Program-made: the position numbers and the translations under genes
Origin: Staphylothermus sp.
Lineage (GTDB): Archaea; Thermoproteota; Thermoprotei_A; Sulfolobales; Desulfurococcaceae
Length of the DNA: 12,710 nt
Direction of reading: 5' to 3'
NCBI GenBank assembly: GCA_021159785.1
Contig: JAGHDU010000084.1
Span: 1-12,710, forward strand
Shown: positions 7,672 through 12,710 of the stretch, piece by piece
Layout: the number at the start of each line of letters is the position of its first letter
Numbering within the stretch: the first letter of the stretch is position 1
The notes under the pieces: generated by a model
Database searches by the model: none
What the model saw: the letters and a program-made list of their open reading frames with translations, nothing else
What the model was told of the DNA's origin: nothing

Positions 7672-8423
7672 ATGTTAGAGTCTATATGCTTGGAACAGGA
7701 GCAGCAATACCAATTAATAGAGGATTACCATGTATAGCCCTAAGAGTGAATTCAGACATATACTTACTTGATACAGGAGAAGGATGTCAACAGAGATTAT
7801 TTAAAGCAGGATTAGGCGTAGTCAAAGTAAAGACTATCTTCATAACGCATCTACACGGTGATCACTACTTAGGCTTGTTTGGCATGTTTCAATCAATGCA
7901 TTTATTAAATCGCGATAAACCACTAACTATATTCGCACCTCAAAAACTAGGTAAGGTATTATCTACTTTCATAGAGACTGGACTTGCTAAGTTAGGATAC
8001 AGCCTAGATTTCGTATCAGTAAATGAGGGCGAGATCTATAGAGATGATAAAATTAGTGTTGAGTGCTTTAAAGTAGATCATGGAATAGAAGCTTACGGGT
8101 ATAGGATTAATCTAAGCAATGGAAAAAGCATAACATATACTGGAGATACTAGGCCATGTGATAACGTATTAGAACACGCAAAGAAAACAACCATCCTTAT
8201 ACATGAAGCTACTTTCACAAGTGATTTAAGGAAAGAAGCTTATGAACAAGGACACTCAACAGCAGCAGACGCCGCACTGATTGCTAGCAAAGCGGGTGTA
8301 AACGAACTTGTACTCACTCATATTAGTTCAAGATACAAAGATAACACGGAACTCTTCTATGATGCATATAGGTATTTTAGAAACACAATAGTCGCCGACG
8401 ACTACATGATACTTTATCTATAA
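7668..8423 (+). CDS. rnz: Ribonuclease Z (tRNase Z), short form
   Basis: Metallo-beta-lactamase-fold endonuclease that removes the 3' trailer of pre-tRNA. Metal and catalytic motifs are intact: LGTGAAIP (8-15), HLHGDH (61-66), DHGIEAYGYRI (137-147), YTGDTR (157-162), HEATF (179-183), GHST (195-198) and LTHISSRY (216-223). HEATF, GHST and LTHISSRY mark RNase Z rather than another lactamase-fold hydrolase. At 251 residues it is about 50 shorter than typical 300-310-residue enzymes. The deficit falls between GYRI and YTGDTR, where only nine residues remain. In canonical enzymes this interval carries the flexible arm (exosite) that holds the tRNA. The start ATG overlaps the trmG10 stop (ATGA), and I saw no other start. 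It converges on UPF0201 with a 15-base gap. Confidence 0.88.
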   Translation: MNVRVYMLGTGAAIPINRGLPCIALRVNSDIYLLDTGEGCQQRLFKAGLGVVKVKTIFITHLHGDHYLGLFGMFQSMHLLNRDKPLTIFAPQKLGKVLSTFIETGLAKLGYSLDFVSVNEGEIYRDDKISVECFKVDHGIEAYGYRINLSNGKSITYTGDTRPCDNVLEHAKKTTILIHEATFTSDLRKEAYEQGHSTAADAALIASKAGVNELVLTHISSRYKDNTELFYDAYRYFRNTIVADDYMILYL

Positions 8424-8438
8424 TACAATATACCGTTC

Positions 8439-8840
8439 TCAATGTTTATGTCTCATAGATGTTAACCAATCTATTATCCTCATAGGATCTTGCGATTCTA
8501 TGGTAAACTTTATGGCTCCCAACGGAGACTCTCTATCACTATCTACGAAGGATATCTTCTTCATATATGCAGCTTGTTTATGCAACATAAACTTGATCGT
8601 GTTACCTTTTGTTCCCTTCAATAAATAACTGCGTGCTGCTGGAATGATTTGTTCAATATGTATTAAGTTATATAGTGCTGTTAGTGAATCCAAGCTTGTT
8701 GAGAAACCTTCTATTTTCTTGTATCCATCACCTATATTTGTAACTATTATTTCTCCTGTAAACACATTTTCCACTGCTTTTCGAACTTTTACAGGGTCTT
8801 CTGTAGGTTTTATTATCGTTTCAACCTTTATCATCAGCAT
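8439..8840 (-). CDS. UPF0201 family protein (COG1325, predicted RNA-binding)
   Basis: A 133-residue archaeal protein of the UPF0201 family, annotated in some databases as an RNA-binding or exosome-associated domain on weak grounds. Recognisable segments are the N-terminal VETIIKPTEDPVKVRKAVENVF (6-27), LHKQAAYMKKISF (86-98), ESPLGAI (104-110) and the closing DPMRIIDWL (118-126). It is soluble, with no cysteines. The gene overlaps the upstream UPF0200 gene: from ATG 8840 the overlap is 7 bases, while a second in-frame ATG at 8834 would give a 1-base TGATG junction and lose two residues. No ribosome binding site separates the two. Translational coupling with UPF0200 is likely. Function unknown. 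Confidence 0.85.
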   Translation of the reverse strand: MLMIKVETIIKPTEDPVKVRKAVENVFTGEIIVTNIGDGYKKIEGFSTSLDSLTALYNLIHIEQIIPAARSYLLKGTKGNTIKFMLHKQAAYMKKISFVDSDRESPLGAIKFTIESQDPMRIIDWLTSMRHKH

Positions 8841-9379
8841 CTTTTCTCAACCAGTTTCTTCAATATATTATATGCACCCCTATAAGCTTCTTCGATCGTA
8901 GTTTCATTTACAATCATATAGTCTGCTAGAGCTATGACGTTCCCTAATCCAAATGATAGTTCGATCATGTCTCTTTTTACAAAATCCTTCCAATTATCTG
9001 GATCGCCTGGTCTGCCGCGTTTGATTAGTCTCTCGTACCTCGTCTTCGGGGAGGCATGAACAGCTATAGTTATTGTTTCTCCTTTACGCTTGAATATCTG
9101 TACCTCATCTAGACTCCTAACACCATCCACTACAACTATACTTTCGTTGGGATCAATTCTTTCTAATGTTTTAATCGCAACTATTTCTTTACCATATATT
9201 TCTCTAAGCTTTCTAGAAGTTTCTCTCATAGTCTCCGGGGTTATTACACCATAATATTTCTTAGTATATTCACGTATAACATCTCCCATATTGTATACCT
9301 TAAGCCCGAGATCCCTCGCTGCCTTGGCAACAATACTCTTACCTGAACCGGGCATACCAGCAATTAATACTATTTTCAT
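8834..9379 (-). CDS. UPF0200 family P-loop nucleotide kinase-like protein
   Basis: A 181-residue P-loop protein related to adenylate and dephospho-CoA kinases. It shows the Walker A GMPGSGKS (8-15), MGDVIREY (31-38) at the substrate-binding helix, VVDGVRS (83-89) as the strand-end acidic motif with a substrate Arg, RGRPGDPDNW (121-130) as a lid-like arginine segment, and ADYMIVNE (152-159), all typical of UPF0200. The substrate is not known to me; dephospho-CoA kinase is often suggested by similarity but is not proven. The ATG at 9379 has GAGGAG 10 bases upstream. It is the first gene of a two-gene unit with UPF0201 and is divergent from thpR across a 93-base gap. Confidence 0.87.
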   Translation of the reverse strand: MKIVLIAGMPGSGKSIVAKAARDLGLKVYNMGDVIREYTKKYYGVITPETMRETSRKLREIYGKEIVAIKTLERIDPNESIVVVDGVRSLDEVQIFKRKGETITIAVHASPKTRYERLIKRGRPGDPDNWKDFVKRDMIELSFGLGNVIALADYMIVNETTIEEAYRGAYNILKKLVEKRC

Positions 9380-9407
9380 CTCTTACATTCTCCTCTACTA
9401 GACGTTA

Positions 9408-9429
9408 TTGTTTAATATCATATATTCTA
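9408..9429. promoter_or_regulatory. Overlapping divergent promoters for UPF0200 (minus) and thpR (plus)
   Basis: In the 93-base gap the plus strand has TTTAATAT at 9411-9418, which would start transcription near 9440, upstream of the GGAGGT of thpR. On the minus strand GAATATATG at 9419-9427 would start near 9397, just upstream of the GAGGAG of UPF0200. The two boxes abut, so the two operons may compete for or share TBP binding. Based on base composition and spacing only. Confidence 0.35.
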
Positions 9430-9454
9430 ATCATAATTTTCTAGTAATAAAAAT

Positions 9455-9460
9455 GGAGGT
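9455..9460 (+). promoter_or_regulatory. Ribosome binding site of thpR with long spacing
   Basis: GGAGGT lies 12 bases before the ATG at 9473, longer than the 5-base spacing at other genes here. A TAG at 9464-9466 is in frame just upstream, so the ATG at 9473 is the only plausible start. Confidence 0.6.
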
Positions 9461-9472
9461 AAGTAGACAAAG

Positions 9473-10051
9473 ATGGCTAGAGACCAGCTGAGAGTATTCG
9501 TTGCTGTAGATATACCCGATCCCGCTGTATTGGATAATCTTGCAAAGGCTAGAGATCTTCTATTAGAGAGTAAAGCAGACTTAAAACCAGTTGCCACAGA
9601 GAACCTTCACATAACACTCAGATTCATAGGTGAAGTACCCTTAGTCTTAGCGAATAGAATCTGCGATGAACTCTACAAGATAAAGTTTGAACCATTCAAA
9701 ATAAAGATCAAAGGAATAGGCGTATTTCCTAACATAAATAGACCCAGAGTCATATGGGCTGGAGTAGTCGAGGGAGTAGACTATTTAAGACAACTACATG
9801 ACCAAGTCGAAAAAACACTAAGAAAGATCGGCATACCACCAGAAAGAGAAAAATTCATACCACATATTACTCTAGCAAGAGTAAAGAGTGGAAGAAACAT
9901 ACAACGCTTGGTAAAGATCATTGAAAGCATTGCAGATATGGAGTTCGGCGAGGTAGTTGTTGATAAAATCGTTTTAAAGAGAAGCGTACTTACACCCAGC
10001 GGTCCAATATACAGTGATATATGTACAGTAAAGGCAGTTAAAAATGAGTGA
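9473..10051 (+). CDS. thpR: RNA 2',3'-cyclic phosphodiesterase (2'-5' RNA ligase family, 2H phosphoesterase)
   Basis: Member of the 2H phosphoesterase superfamily. ThpR hydrolyses RNA 2',3'-cyclic phosphate ends to 2'-phosphate, and in vitro can join tRNA halves with a 2'-5' bond. The 192-residue length is standard. Both catalytic His-x-Thr motifs are present: ENLHITLRFIGE (44-54, HIT 46-48) and FIPHITLARVK (128-138, HIT 131-133). The N-terminal RVFVAVDIPDP and the GIGVFPN and PRVIWAGV segments are also typical. The stop overlaps the start of the CCA-adding enzyme gene by 8 bases, so the two are translationally coupled. I recall this gene pairing from other archaea, which suggests a role at tRNA 3' ends or introns, but that is inference. 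Confidence 0.92.
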   Translation: MARDQLRVFVAVDIPDPAVLDNLAKARDLLLESKADLKPVATENLHITLRFIGEVPLVLANRICDELYKIKFEPFKIKIKGIGVFPNINRPRVIWAGVVEGVDYLRQLHDQVEKTLRKIGIPPEREKFIPHITLARVKSGRNIQRLVKIIESIADMEFGEVVVDKIVLKRSVLTPSGPIYSDICTVKAVKNE

Positions 10052-11462
10052 CAAATTCAAATTTATTGAACAAAAAGTACTGGAAAAGATAAAACCCAAA
10101 CCAGAAGAGTATAGAGAAGTAGAAAAAGTCTTCAGTATAATAAAGGAAGCTATCGAATCAGTTCTTAAAAAACATAAAATAGAAGCAGAAATAACTCTTC
10201 AGGGAAGCATAGCCCACGATACATGGCTAAGCGGAGACCACGACCTCGACATATTTGTTTTATTTCCTAAGAACTGGGAAATAGATGAACTAAAGACTAA
10301 GGGCTTTAATCTACTACTTGAAGCAGCTAAGAACATTGGAAACTATGAAATTAAGTACGCAGAACACCCCTATGTAAGGGTAAGAATTAATAATTTCCAA
10401 GCCGACTTAGTACCAGCGTATAAACTTGATCACCCATCTGAAATTAAGACAGCTGTCGATAGAACACCCTTTCATACAAAGTATTTAAACAGTAAATTAA
10501 ACGATTATTTGAGAGACCAGGTAAGACTATTAAAACAATTTATGAAATCCATAGGTGTTTATGGAGCAGAACAAAAAACAAGGGGATTCTCCGGATATGC
10601 TGTTGAACTCTTAATTATTAAGTATGGTTCATTTAGGAAGCTCTTGTTGGAAGCAGAAAAATGGAAACATCCCATATTTATTAATTCACTTGAATCAGAA
10701 GAACTATTTAAGAAAATAAAGCATAAGTTAGTGAAAAAATACCCTGAAAGCGTAATTTATATGCCGGATCCTGTTGACCCGTTGAGAAATGTTACTGCTG
10801 CTGTTTCTCTAAAAAGTCTTGCAACATTCATTGTAATCTCTAGGTGTTACCTCAATAATCCATCCACGAATTACTTTTTCCCACCAGAGAAAAGTGGTCA
10901 CGAAGATTTGATTTCAGTTATTGATAATCGATGTATAGTATTGCTAGAATTAACAATAGACGAGGAATTATCTCCCGAAGTAATATGGGGGGAACTCCAA
11001 AGAATTGGGGATAGAGGAGCAAAAGTTCTTAGAAACAATGATTTCAAAGTTATACACTTCTCTGTATACACTGATGAAAAGACACGTGGTTATATAGCTT
11101 ATGAACTAGATCAATGCTATAAAGACTATCCGCGCGAATATGTAGGACCAGAATATTGGACTGGAAAAAGAACATTGAACTTTATAAAAGCCCATATACA
11201 AAGACAAAGTTTTGGTCCATGGATTAACGAACAAGGAAAACTTGTTTCACTAAGCCAAAGGAAATATAGTGAAGTAATCAAAATATTGCTAGATAGAACA
11301 TGGGAATACTTGGTAACACCACACTTCAAGAACAAGAAACCAATAGTTAAAAGAATAACACATGAAGAGATAAATAACCTCAAGAACAATAGGGGACTAT
11401 ATGAATGGATCAAGAGATTTATACTGAAAAGACCTCACTGGATGGAATACTGCATAGGTTAA
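10044..11462 (+). CDS. cca: CCA-adding enzyme, class I (archaeal tRNA nucleotidyltransferase)
   Basis: Adds or repairs the 3'-terminal CCA of tRNA from CTP and ATP without a nucleic acid template. The 472-residue protein has the archaeal class I layout. The palm domain carries GSIAHDTWLSGDHDLDIFV (54-72), with Asp67 and Asp69 as metal ligands, and a third carboxylate Asp121 in QADLVPAY. Next comes VDRTPFHTKYL (138-148), then the central segment QVRLLKQFMKSIGVYGAE and TRGFSGYAVELLI (179-191), then the neck, body and tail. It is somewhat longer than the Archaeoglobus enzyme (about 437). It overlaps thpR by 8 bases at its start, and its last 58 bases overlap the start of the kinase-like gene in another frame. 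It probably works after the RNase Z encoded at 7668-8423. Confidence 0.95.
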   Translation: MSDKFKFIEQKVLEKIKPKPEEYREVEKVFSIIKEAIESVLKKHKIEAEITLQGSIAHDTWLSGDHDLDIFVLFPKNWEIDELKTKGFNLLLEAAKNIGNYEIKYAEHPYVRVRINNFQADLVPAYKLDHPSEIKTAVDRTPFHTKYLNSKLNDYLRDQVRLLKQFMKSIGVYGAEQKTRGFSGYAVELLIIKYGSFRKLLLEAEKWKHPIFINSLESEELFKKIKHKLVKKYPESVIYMPDPVDPLRNVTAAVSLKSLATFIVISRCYLNNPSTNYFFPPEKSGHEDLISVIDNRCIVLLELTIDEELSPEVIWGELQRIGDRGAKVLRNNDFKVIHFSVYTDEKTRGYIAYELDQCYKDYPREYVGPEYWTGKRTLNFIKAHIQRQSFGPWINEQGKLVSLSQRKYSEVIKILLDRTWEYLVTPHFKNKKPIVKRITHEEINNLKNNRGLYEWIKRFILKRPHWMEYCIG

Positions 11463-12241
11463 ATAAAGACGACGTAGATGAATATATAAAATTCGTTCTA
11501 TGTTATCCTAGAATAGAATGCAAAGAGTTAAATCACAGACTATCTTTCTTAATTAAAAACCACTACCAATATCTCATAGAATATGGAAAAAGAATACTAG
11601 ATTACAAAATGCTTGGAAAAGGATATTCATCAATAATAGTACTCGCATACCATAAATACTATGGACTAGGCGTTCTGAAAATAAGAAGATTAGACAGCAG
11701 AAGGAAAAGCTTAGAACACGAAGGTATAATCCTGGATTACCTAGATAAGACTCTCACCACACCTGCTCTATATCAATGGAGTAGGGATTTCATATTCATG
11801 GAATTTATTGATACTCATAAATGCTTAAGCATAGAACAATATCTTTCATCACTAATAGAGAAAAAGAATGACGATTCATTAAATAGTGCAAAGCATATTT
11901 TGAAGACAGTTCTAGTAAAACTTTATCTGATCGACAAACTCGGTATAGATCATGGAGAGCTCAATCGTCCCTACGACCATTTATTTATTTGTAAGGAAAA
12001 CACAAACAACACCACATATGTGAAAATAGTTGATTGGGAAAGCAGTCGCTTCAGTTTATCTCCAAAAAACGTGACTGCGTTTACCGCATTTATTCTTTAT
12101 AGGTCTCCTTTAAGAAACATACTATTCGAAAACATTAATGAAGAATTTCTTGAAAAAACTAGGAAAATCCTAAGAGCTTATAGAAAATCATATTCAATAG
12201 AGGTACTTCTAAAACTTATTAAGCTTCTTGGGCTGCCATAA
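11405..12241 (+). CDS. Atypical Ser/Thr protein kinase-like protein (COG2112/RIO-like)
   Basis: A 278-residue protein with a compact kinase fold. Features: glycine-loop LGKGYSS (70-76), the nucleotide-binding Lys92 in GVLKIRR, an acidic helix residue (Glu104 or Glu106), hinge-like FIFMEFID (129-136), catalytic-loop equivalent IDHGELNRP (181-189), and metal-binding loop VDWE (209-212) in place of DFG. The HGEL loop has Glu where RIO kinases have the catalytic Asp of HGDL, and the usual Asn is not evident; similar changes are what I recall for archaeal COG2112. Residues 1-65 (FVLCYPR and the following helix) form a family-like N-terminal region, so the early ATG at 11405 is favoured over Met69 even though it overlaps cca by 58 bases. 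A stop at 11402-11404 rules out longer forms, and AGGGG lies 9 bases upstream. Substrate and activity unknown. It converges with the zinc-ribbon gene with a 23-base overlap. Confidence 0.78.
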   Translation: MDQEIYTEKTSLDGILHRLNKDDVDEYIKFVLCYPRIECKELNHRLSFLIKNHYQYLIEYGKRILDYKMLGKGYSSIIVLAYHKYYGLGVLKIRRLDSRRKSLEHEGIILDYLDKTLTTPALYQWSRDFIFMEFIDTHKCLSIEQYLSSLIEKKNDDSLNSAKHILKTVLVKLYLIDKLGIDHGELNRPYDHLFICKENTNNTTYVKIVDWESSRFSLSPKNVTAFTAFILYRSPLRNILFENINEEFLEKTRKILRAYRKSYSIEVLLKLIKLLGLP

Positions 12242-12512
12242 ACTTCCCGTGTTCTAGGTAACCAGATAACACCCCTGTACTTCTGAGCTCGAATCTTGAC
12301 TCTATCTCGCTTATTGTGAGTCTTGTTCTCATGATTTTAATTGATATATCGTTCAGAGAGGGCATTTTCAAATCATTTTTACACCTAGGACATATACCTC
12401 CATATACCCGCATAACTTCTTCAGGTGTAGGTACGCCGTAATAATCTTGTCCAACTTCTCTAAACTCCCAAAGTATAAACCCACATTTTCTACAGACGTA
12501 TTTCACAGGCAT
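12219..12512 (-). CDS. Small archaeal zinc-ribbon protein, function unknown
   Basis: A 97-residue soluble protein. The N-terminal zinc ribbon has CRKC (Cys7 and Cys10 from the ATG) and CPRC (Cys41 and Cys44), separated by a loop containing GQDYYGVPTPEEVMRVYGG. The C-terminal half (KMPSLNDISIKIMRTRLTISEIE) is charged and helical. I do not recognise a named family beyond archaeal zinc-ribbon proteins. The ATG at 12512 is preferred because GGTGA lies 8 bases upstream; two GTG codons at 12527 and 12524 could extend it by five residues but overlap that ribosome binding site and have none of their own. The 3' end overlaps the end of the kinase-like gene by 23 bases in a tail-to-tail arrangement, so antisense transcripts are possible. 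Confidence 0.78.
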   Translation of the reverse strand: MPVKYVCRKCGFILWEFREVGQDYYGVPTPEEVMRVYGGICPRCKNDLKMPSLNDISIKIMRTRLTISEIESRFELRSTGVLSGYLEHGKFMAAQEA

Positions 12513-12520
12513 CTTTGTTT

Positions 12521-12525
12521 TCACC
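12521..12525 (-). promoter_or_regulatory. Ribosome binding site deciding the zinc-ribbon start
   Basis: GGTGA on the minus strand lies 8 bases before the ATG at 12512. It falls inside the two upstream GTG codons, which argues that they are leader rather than coding sequence. Confidence 0.55.
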
Positions 12526-12544
12526 ACTTATTTAAAAGTGAAAG

Positions 12545-12557
12545 ATTTATACTTATA
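12545..12557 (-). promoter_or_regulatory. TATA-like promoter of the zinc-ribbon gene
   Basis: On the minus strand TATAAGTATAAAT contains two overlapping TATA-like boxes. Starts 25-27 bases downstream would fall about 12522-12530, giving a 10-18 base leader before the ATG at 12512. This agrees with the revised start. Confidence 0.4.
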
Positions 12558-12569
12558 GTTCATGACTCG

Positions 12570-12663
12570 TAATACCTCAATCGTTTGATTAAATCTCTAT
12601 TTATAACAAACCCCCGGTAATACCGATTGATTTAAACTCGTCATTGAGTAATACCGCCTCAAT
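12570..12663 (+). repeat. Cluster of TAATACC motifs with short inverted repeats
   Basis: TAATACC occurs three times in 86 bases: 12570-12576, 12618-12624 and 12649-12655. Copy 2 forms the inverted repeat CGGTA-A-TACCG (12616-12626). Copy 3 lies in the 9-base loop of ATTGAG...CTCAAT (arms 12643-12648 and 12658-12663). ACTCGT appears before copies 1 and 3, and a CTCAAT or TCAAT follows them. The region is non-coding between divergent genes, so operator sites for a regulator are possible; an RNA structure is the alternative. No known family recognised. Confidence 0.5.
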
Positions 12664-12683
12664 TATTTAAAAGTGGGAGGGAG

Positions 12684-12710
12684 GTGGGCGAAACTAATCC
12701 TATCCAGAAA
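12684..12710 (+). CDS. Possible start of a further gene, cut by the window edge
   Basis: A G-rich stretch (12675-12688), which includes the ideal GGAGGTG anti-16S sequence, precedes open frames that run to the edge. A GTG at 12684 gives nine codons (reading as GETNPIQK after the start), and a GTG at 12673 in another frame also stays open. Too little is visible to choose or name a product. Confidence 0.22.

Larger units (their letters stand above)
12528..12675 (+). repeat. 13-base direct repeat flanking the divergent intergenic region
   Basis: TTATTTAAAAGTG occurs at 12528-12540 and again, identical, at 12663-12675, so copies sit at both ends of the gap between the zinc-ribbon gene and the putative right-edge gene. 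The AT-rich core TTTAAA could act as a TATA element on either strand, so the identity may reflect promoter function or shared regulation. Confidence 0.6.

Noticed and set aside
9453..9491. Thirteen-codon open frame beginning ATGGAGGTA that overlaps the thpR start
   Set aside because: Its start is part of the GGAGGT ribosome binding site of thpR, and it has no such site of its own.
11390..11465. A frameshift joining cca and the kinase-like gene into one protein
   Set aside because: Both proteins have complete, separate domain layouts, and the kinase frame has its own start with an upstream AGGGG; a 58-base overlap is enough explanation.
12528..12683. tRNA, C/D-box RNA or CRISPR leader in the right-hand intergenic region
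   Set aside because: No cloverleaf, no C-box/D-box pair and no regularly spaced repeats were found; the three TAATACC copies are 48 and 31 bases apart.

Overview
The window looks like chromosomal DNA from a hyperthermophilic crenarchaeon, most plausibly of the Desulfurococcales; a Staphylothermus-like, AT-rich genome would fit, but this is inferred from gene content and base composition, not from a search. Signs of archaeal origin are the separately encoded alpha and beta subunits of an ADP-forming acyl-CoA synthetase, a GPN-loop GTPase, a Trm-G10 tRNA methyltransferase, a class I (archaeal) CCA-adding enzyme, UPF0200 and UPF0201 proteins, and GGTGAT-type ribosome binding sites and TATA boxes. 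No tRNA or rRNA gene, CRISPR array or mobile element was seen. Genes are tightly packed, and nearly all of the sequence is coding.

Layout, left to right. (1) The 3' part of a cis-prenyltransferase gene on + runs off the left edge (1-614). (2) A minus-strand operon (3635 to 625) carries acdA, acdB and a long coiled-coil protein. (3) A second minus-strand pair (5623 to 3725) carries the AmmeMemoRadiSam radical SAM enzyme and the GPN-loop GTPase. (4) A plus-strand operon (5755-8423) carries PRPP synthetase, tRNA m2G10 methyltransferase and a short RNase Z. (5) A minus-strand overlapping pair (9379 to 8439) carries UPF0200 P-loop kinase-like and UPF0201 proteins. (6) A plus-strand overlapping trio (9473-12241) carries the ThpR 2H phosphodiesterase, the CCA-adding enzyme and an atypical protein-kinase-like protein. 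(7) A small zinc-ribbon protein lies on minus (12512 to 12219). (8) A repeat-containing divergent intergenic region ends in a G-rich stretch that may be the start of another gene.

The clearest theme is tRNA maturation. RNase Z cuts the 3' trailer, the CCA enzyme adds the 3' end, Trm-G10 methylates G10, and ThpR acts on RNA ends carrying 2',3'-cyclic phosphate. Other genes serve energy metabolism (ATP from acyl-CoA), nucleotide synthesis (PRPP) and polyprenyl lipid carrier synthesis. No complete novel system is evident. The best leads are the RNase Z that appears to lack its substrate-recognition arm, the poorly understood kinase-like gene overlapping cca, the UPF0200/UPF0201 couple, the coiled-coil gene behind acdAB, and the TAATACC repeat cluster at the right end. 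Several start codons can be revised from ribosome-binding-site evidence.
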